Assembly (NCBI GenBank): GCA_903885855.1
Contig: CAISKG010000536.1
Span: forward strand, 1 to 8,212
Source: an uncultured Planctomycetaceae bacterium
GTDB taxonomy: Bacteria > Planctomycetota > Planctomycetia > Pirellulales > UBA1268
DNA length: 8,212 nucleotides
Reading direction: 5' to 3'
Shown here: one piece after another, positions 6,301 to 8,212 of the stretch
Layout of the letters: the number at the start of each line of letters is the position of its first letter
Numbering within the stretch: the first letter of the stretch is position 1
Translations under genes and position numbers: made by a program
Notes under the pieces: generated by a model
Databases searched by the model: none
The model's input: the letters and a program-made list of their open reading frames with translations, nothing else
What the model was told of the DNA's origin: nothing

Positions 6301-7825
6301 GCAGGTTCTTGAGATCGACCCGCGCCCGGTCGGGGTCGACGGCGCACATCTTCCGCGTGGTCCGCAGCTGGACGGCCACCTCCTGCTCGAGCTGCTGGGC
6401 CCGCACCTTCCGCAGCCGGGCGAAGTCGGCCAGTTCGCTGCGCTCCGGATCGGCCGTCATCTCGCCGCCGGGGGGGGCGTCGGGGAAGCCGGGGGCGGCG
6501 TCGGCGACGCCGGGGCCCTCGAAGCCGACACGCGGTTGCCCGGCGGGCACCGCCAACTCCTCCGGCACCGTCAGGCCGCCGTCATCCTGGGCCGGCGCCT
6601 CGCCCCGCGCCGCCCGGTCCTGGGCGACAAGCGCTTCCTGGGCCGCGGTGAACATCACCCAGGCGTCGACGTTGTCGGGATCCTTGCGGAGGGAGGCGTA
6701 CGCCAGCCGCATCGCCGACCCGTGCGCCCCGCTGGACTCCGCCTGGCGGGCCAGCTTGACCAGCGCGGTGGCCTCGCCGCGGATCACGTCGCGGGCGGCG
6801 GAGAGCCCCTCGCGGCCGAGCGTGGGGAGGTAGACGCCGTCGGTGTCCCGCGCGTTGCGGTAGAGCTCCTCGATGTAGGCGTTCTCCGGGATCGGTCCGG
6901 CGGCCGGAACGGCCACCTCGACCTGGCGCCGCTCCGCACCGGAGGCGCTTTCCAGCGCGAAATCCAGCCGTGCTCCCGACAGCGGGCCCTCCACGAGGAC
7001 GACGGTGTCGCGATCGGCCCGGAACGGCGGCAGGCTGCCGGGAAGGATCCGCAGGCGGGCGTCGGGCACGTCGGCCGACACGACCACGTCCTCCGGCCAC
7101 GCCACCGACTCCACCGCGCTGGTCGCCATGCGGGCGCCGGCGTCGCTCGCCGAGATCGTCGCGTCCGGCACGACGAGCATGCCCCCGGTGGCGTTGGCGA
7201 TCGCGGCCAGGCAGGGCCAGTTGACGTTCGGCCCCACCGCGATGGCGGAGAAGCTCACGCGCTTGTTCTTGAGGGTCGCAAGCGCGCCCTTGAATTCGGC
7301 GGTGTCCATCCCGGCGACGGCGGGGCCGTCGCCCACGTAGACGATCGCGCGCGGGGCCGGAGAGGCCTCGAACAGCGCCGCGGCACCTTCGATCACCGCC
7401 ACGATGTCGGTCGACCCCAACGGCGTGCGGGCCTGGAAGGCCGACACGCCGGCACGCGTGGGGGTGGCGCGACCGGCGGCGAATCCGTTCGACAGGCTCA
7501 CGCATCCCACGTCACCCGCGGCCACGATGAAGCGGTCCTCCTCGCGGGCGGTCTCGAGGAGGGCATTGAGGGCGCGGGTCGCTTCGGCGCGGTGCTCGCC
7601 GGTCTGGCTGGCGGAGGTGTCCATGACGACGACCACGTCGGTGGCCGCCGCGTCGGGACGGGCCGACGGGCGCAGCCCCACCGCGGAGACGGGAAGCGAT
7701 CCCTCGTCGCGCTGGAACGTCTCCACGAAGGTCACGGTCACCGCTTCCTCCGCCCTGACGCTCGAGGTCACGGCGAGGATGGCGAGCCAGGGGTAGACGA
7801 GCGCCGGGAAGATGAACTTCGACAT
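3320..7825 (-). CDS. Giant exported VWA / secretin-short-domain / DUF2135-like / Gly-Met-rich protein (1501 aa)
   Basis: Function is unknown; an envelope or surface role is inferred. Residues 1-25 look like a signal peptide (MSKFIFPALVYPWLAILAVT, then an ALA-type site near SVRAEE). A von Willebrand A domain (about 62-222) has a full MIDAS: DTSAS (69-73), T139 in GSTD and D166 in YVGDG. Residues 465-590 are charged and helical, probably coiled coil. About 715-805 resembles the secretin/TonB short N-terminal domain (NLEFNETPLRDVISQL, then SLRSALRLLL and EVMLITT). A Gly/Met tract (824-863) precedes a helical, TPR-like region (950-1125), a DUF2135/YfaP-like beta domain (1132-1250, WNGDADIDLTVEEPAG), a secretin-tail-like piece (1314-1361, VSADRRYVRI), a second Gly/Met tract (1362-1428) and a terminal box (1429-1501, FCWVAREVYG). 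The start at 7825 is chosen over in-frame ATGs at 7855 and 8083 because it begins the signal peptide and has GGAGGG just upstream. No frameshift seen. First gene of an apparent operon with ispD and tyrS. Confidence 0.92.
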   Translation of the reverse strand: MSKFIFPALVYPWLAILAVTSSVRAEEAVTVTFVETFQRDEGSLPVSAVGLRPSARPDAAATDVVVVMDTSASQTGEHRAEATRALNALLETAREEDRFIVAAGDVGCVSLSNGFAAGRATPTRAGVSAFQARTPLGSTDIVAVIEGAAALFEASPAPRAIVYVGDGPAVAGMDTAEFKGALATLKNKRVSFSAIAVGPNVNWPCLAAIANATGGMLVVPDATISASDAGARMATSAVESVAWPEDVVVSADVPDARLRILPGSLPPFRADRDTVVLVEGPLSGARLDFALESASGAERRQVEVAVPAAGPIPENAYIEELYRNARDTDGVYLPTLGREGLSAARDVIRGEATALVKLARQAESSGAHGSAMRLAYASLRKDPDNVDAWVMFTAAQEALVAQDRAARGEAPAQDDGGLTVPEELAVPAGQPRVGFEGPGVADAAPGFPDAPPGGEMTADPERSELADFARLRKVRAQQLEQEVAVQLRTTRKMCAVDPDRARVDLKNLQRTVLGSEDLDEATRDRLCRQIEISIRDSIIRSREKAERDLVADRNHAIAAERARLDGELRRREDRIKQLAERYHALVEEGIRVGYQQPTDKFIEAERIVGREMAEQAPPLYANRGVPMTAREVAVTAPLVARILDYDTENMRVRRDLQRGFMDCLHLADIAAIPFPDEPPINYPSAARWQEITRLREKYKSVDLANPGSAEERIYDALDKPVENLEFNETPLRDVISQLRDAQGIPIEIDQKALEEAGLDLDVPVTKTISGISLRSALRLLLGGIDLTYLVKDEVMLITTQEKAKEGMITKVYPVGDLVMPLNSGGMMGGMGGGMMGGMGGGMMGGMGGMGGMGGGMGGMGGGMFQVSDAKQRIGMRDRPVKPRTAPADDGGAAAELPTAPAAGDGLGLPDSVLSARDLRAAVKAYLQPPRTSAAADAGDGASDGGGQRAAAGRLARLRISAVELGDAGRFDRAAELISAALNCGQSEPWMFEALALALEASGKPRAEVERALLSSADFATGPQDLLALAQYLARFGSSRQAIRLCKQVAALDPTSREAYALALTVASKADDMTALRWACAGVLAHEWPASQQEIATRAARLAKGAIATLEKQGKIEDAETFRSAVDAALVRDLEIECVWNGDADIDLTVEEPAGTMCSLTSPRTTSGGTLLADTEVPADPTNATQRERYVAGEAFPGTYRVMVHRAYGKVTADTVTVQLTLYRGTEREQKIRKQLPLGGEDILVVVDLPEGRRRQPLFDAQVSQDVALQMDVSKAVLAQQLQSMSDATTSGAGGESGTGRSPSLPFTRGGATGYQPVIQSLPTGAMLSVTAVVSADRRYVRINPLPMFTDVGQVYTFNTVSGGGGTGGGGMGGGGMGGGMGGGMGGMGGGMGGMGGGMGGMGGGMGGMGMGGMGGGGMGGMGGGGMGGFCWVAREVYGTDDPRWLLFRAWMKTEAPGWLRGLYVRHGEGFAAWLHQRPAAKAVVRAAMDAVIDARSDAAFR
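3542..3742 (-). repeat. C-terminal Gly/Met-rich tract (about 67 residues) in the giant protein
   Basis: Residues 1362-1428 consist of glycine with 16 methionines and one threonine, in units GGM, GGGM and GGGGM. On the plus strand it appears as CCGCCCAT-type repeats. Synonymous glycine codons vary between units (GGC, GGT, GGA, GGG), so the DNA copies are not identical. It sits directly before the terminal CWVAREVYG box, as a flexible linker would. The tract is likely to vary in length between strains and is a probable site of assembly error. Confidence 0.9.
5237..5356 (-). repeat. Central Gly/Met-rich tract (40 residues) in the giant protein
   Basis: Residues 824-863 contain only glycine and methionine, with 14 methionines, including three MM pairs spaced eight residues apart (826-827, 834-835, 842-843) that do not occur in the C-terminal tract. 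It begins six residues after the end of the YPVGDLVMP segment that closes the secretin-type short domain and separates it from the helical-repeat region. Unit structure at the start is GGMMGGMG repeated three times, evidence of tandem duplication. Confidence 0.9.
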
Positions 7826-7828
7826 GGT

Positions 7829-7834
7829 CCCTCC
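7829..7834 (-). promoter_or_regulatory. Shine-Dalgarno that fixes the start of the giant protein
   Basis: On the minus strand GGAGGG lies three nucleotides before the ATG at 7825 (GGAGG to ATG is four). Spacing is slightly short, but the match to the anti-SD is strong, and the following codons encode a signal peptide. The in-frame ATG at 7855 has no comparable site and would sit inside a predicted hairpin loop. Confidence 0.7.
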
Positions 7835-7837
7835 GGA

Positions 7838-7869
7838 GAGGCGGGGGTGCGTCATGCGCCCCCGGCCTC
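7838..7869 (-). promoter_or_regulatory. Stem-loop in the 5' leader of the giant-protein transcript
   Basis: Read on the minus strand, GAGGC (7869-7865) pairs with GCCTC (7842-7838) and GGGGG (7863-7859) with CCCCC (7847-7843). One bulged base (7864) lies between the two helices, then a C-A mismatch, two further pairs and a 5-nt loop. The stem ends four bases before the Shine-Dalgarno, and the predicted transcription start (about 7870) lies at its other edge, so the transcript would begin with this structure. It could stabilise the mRNA or influence ribosome access; this is inference from pairing only. Confidence 0.5.
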
Positions 7870-7876
7870 GTCGTGA

Positions 7877-7905
7877 AGCATATTTGGAGACCCCGCCCAA
7901 GCCAA
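7877..7905 (-). promoter_or_regulatory. Candidate sigma70-like promoter for the giant protein-ispD-tyrS unit
   Basis: On the minus strand TTGGCT (7905-7900) is followed after exactly 17 bp by TATGCT (7882-7877). The A+T-richer TCCAAATATGC stretch stands out in otherwise very GC-rich DNA. It would start transcription near 7870, giving a leader of about 45 nt to the chosen ATG. Confidence 0.55.
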
Positions 7906-7929
7906 CGTCGATCTTCGCGGGAATTGCCC

Positions 7930-7959
7930 GGTTTTCGGGGTTTTCCGCGCCTCGCGCGG
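7930..7959. other. Direct repeat and short inverted repeat in the divergent control region
   Basis: GGTTTTC occurs at 7930-7936 and again at 7939-7945, a 9-bp period, and is followed by the perfect inverted repeat CCGCGC-CTC-GCGCGG (7945-7959). They lie between the two divergent promoters. Such elements may be regulator-binding sites, but each is short and no known operator was recognised. Confidence 0.25.
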
Positions 7960-7963
7960 CGGC

Positions 7964-7979
7964 CGACCGATGTTGGTCG
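7964..7979. promoter_or_regulatory. Candidate operator dyad overlapping the rightward -35 box
   Basis: CGACC (7964-7968) and GGTCG (7975-7979) form an inverted repeat with a 6-bp centre, typical in size for a dimeric repressor half-site pair. The right arm overlaps the -35 TTGGTC (7973-7978) of the rightward promoter, so binding there would block it. No regulator is known from the window. Confidence 0.25.
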
Positions 7980-8001
7980 CTCGCCCGCCTGTCGCCATAC
8001 T
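7973..8001 (+). promoter_or_regulatory. Candidate sigma70-like promoter for the divergent gene
   Basis: TTGGTC (7973-7978), a 17-bp spacer, then CATACT (7996-8001). Box composition and spacing parallel the leftward promoter (TTGGCT/TATGCT), which supports both. Transcription would start near 8008, about 38 nt before the ATG at 8046. Confidence 0.5.
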
Positions 8002-8034
8002 GCGCTCCGCCGTGCCCGGAGTCGAGGGCGGCAC

Positions 8035-8040
8035 AGGAGG
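8035..8040 (+). promoter_or_regulatory. Strong Shine-Dalgarno of the divergent gene
   Basis: AGGAGG ends five nucleotides before the ATG at 8046, a near-ideal match and spacing. It is the best ribosome site in the window and the main reason for calling the truncated gene that follows. Confidence 0.75.
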
Positions 8041-8045
8041 TGCGC

Positions 8046-8212
8046 ATGGAGGTCTCGGAGGGATCCGTCGTCGCGCGTTCCACCGGCCGCTTGCGGCAGG
8101 GCGTGGGACGTCGCCTGGCGGCCGTGGGGGTGGGGGTGCTGGCGGCGGCCGTGGCGGTGGCGGCCGCGGCACGCCTCGGCGCCCAGCCGCCCGGCGCGGC
8201 GCCGTCGCTGGC
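8046..8212 (+). CDS. N-terminus of a membrane-anchored or exported protein (partial)
   Basis: An open frame runs from the ATG at 8046 to the window edge (55 complete codons, no stop). The first 23 residues are polar with several arginines (RSTGRLRQGVGRR), followed by a hydrophobic stretch of about 19 residues rich in Ala, Val, Gly and Leu (LAAVGVGVLAAAVAVAAAA, 24-42), then a Pro/Ala-rich segment. This is a signal peptide or single N-terminal signal anchor, with the rest presumably outside the cytoplasm. An ideal Shine-Dalgarno and an upstream promoter candidate support the start. The family cannot be identified because the body lies outside the window. It is transcribed divergently from the giant protein gene, so shared regulation is plausible. 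Confidence 0.72.
   Translation, partial: MEVSEGSVVARSTGRLRQGVGRRLAAVGVGVLAAAVAVAAAARLGAQPPGAAPSL

Noticed and set aside
5831..7876. Long plus-strand open frame (681 aa) opposite the giant gene
   Set aside because: It is a GC-driven antisense shadow rich in Gly, Arg, His and Ala with no domain motifs, while the minus strand carries recognisable VWA and coiled regions here.
7826..8083. 86-residue N-terminal extension of the giant protein
   Set aside because: It has no ribosome site, reads through the predicted promoter, and would bury the signal peptide that begins at the ATG at 7825.
7852..8172. 106-aa minus-strand frame in the divergent control region
   Set aside because: Pro/Arg-rich, overlaps both promoter candidates and the well-supported start of the divergent gene.

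Overview
The window is very GC-rich and is read almost entirely as protein-coding. It most likely comes from a planctomycete (Planctomycetota). That assignment is inference: it rests on the large secreted protein with a secretin-type short domain, Gly/Met-rich tracts and a C-terminal CWVAREVYG-type box, an architecture I associate with that phylum, together with high GC and small secreted proteins of unknown function. No rRNA, tRNA, CRISPR array, transposase or integration site was seen.

Layout. Positions 2-741 (+) hold the last 15 codons of an unidentified gene, which overlaps by ATGA a HAD-family phosphatase/phosphomutase gene. A GC-rich 9-bp hairpin (742-765) separates this pair from the convergent minus-strand block. 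Read from its promoter leftward, that block is: a 1501-aa exported multidomain protein (7825-3320), ispD (3308-2568), tyrS (2563-1265), then after a 96-bp gap a small secreted protein (1168-776). The gaps between the first three genes are 11 and 4 bp, so they probably form one transcription unit that joins a giant envelope/secreted protein to isoprenoid-precursor synthesis (IspD, MEP pathway) and tyrosyl-tRNA charging (TyrS). The small gene may have its own promoter. At 7826-8045 is a 220-bp divergent control region: one sigma70-like promoter faces left, one faces right, and the leftward transcript would start with a strong hairpin. From 8046 a divergent gene begins with a signal-anchor-like N-terminus and runs off the window.

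The item of most interest is the 1501-aa protein. It combines a signal peptide, a von Willebrand A domain with a complete metal site, a charged helical region, a secretin/TonB short-N-type domain, a first Gly/Met tract, a helical-repeat-like region, a DUF2135 (YfaP)-like beta domain, a secretin-tail-like segment (SADRRYV), a second longer Gly/Met tract and a terminal box resembling the CFI-box C-terminal domains. No function has been assigned here; a role in the cell envelope or on the surface is inferred. No gene-free stretch exceeds 300 bases.
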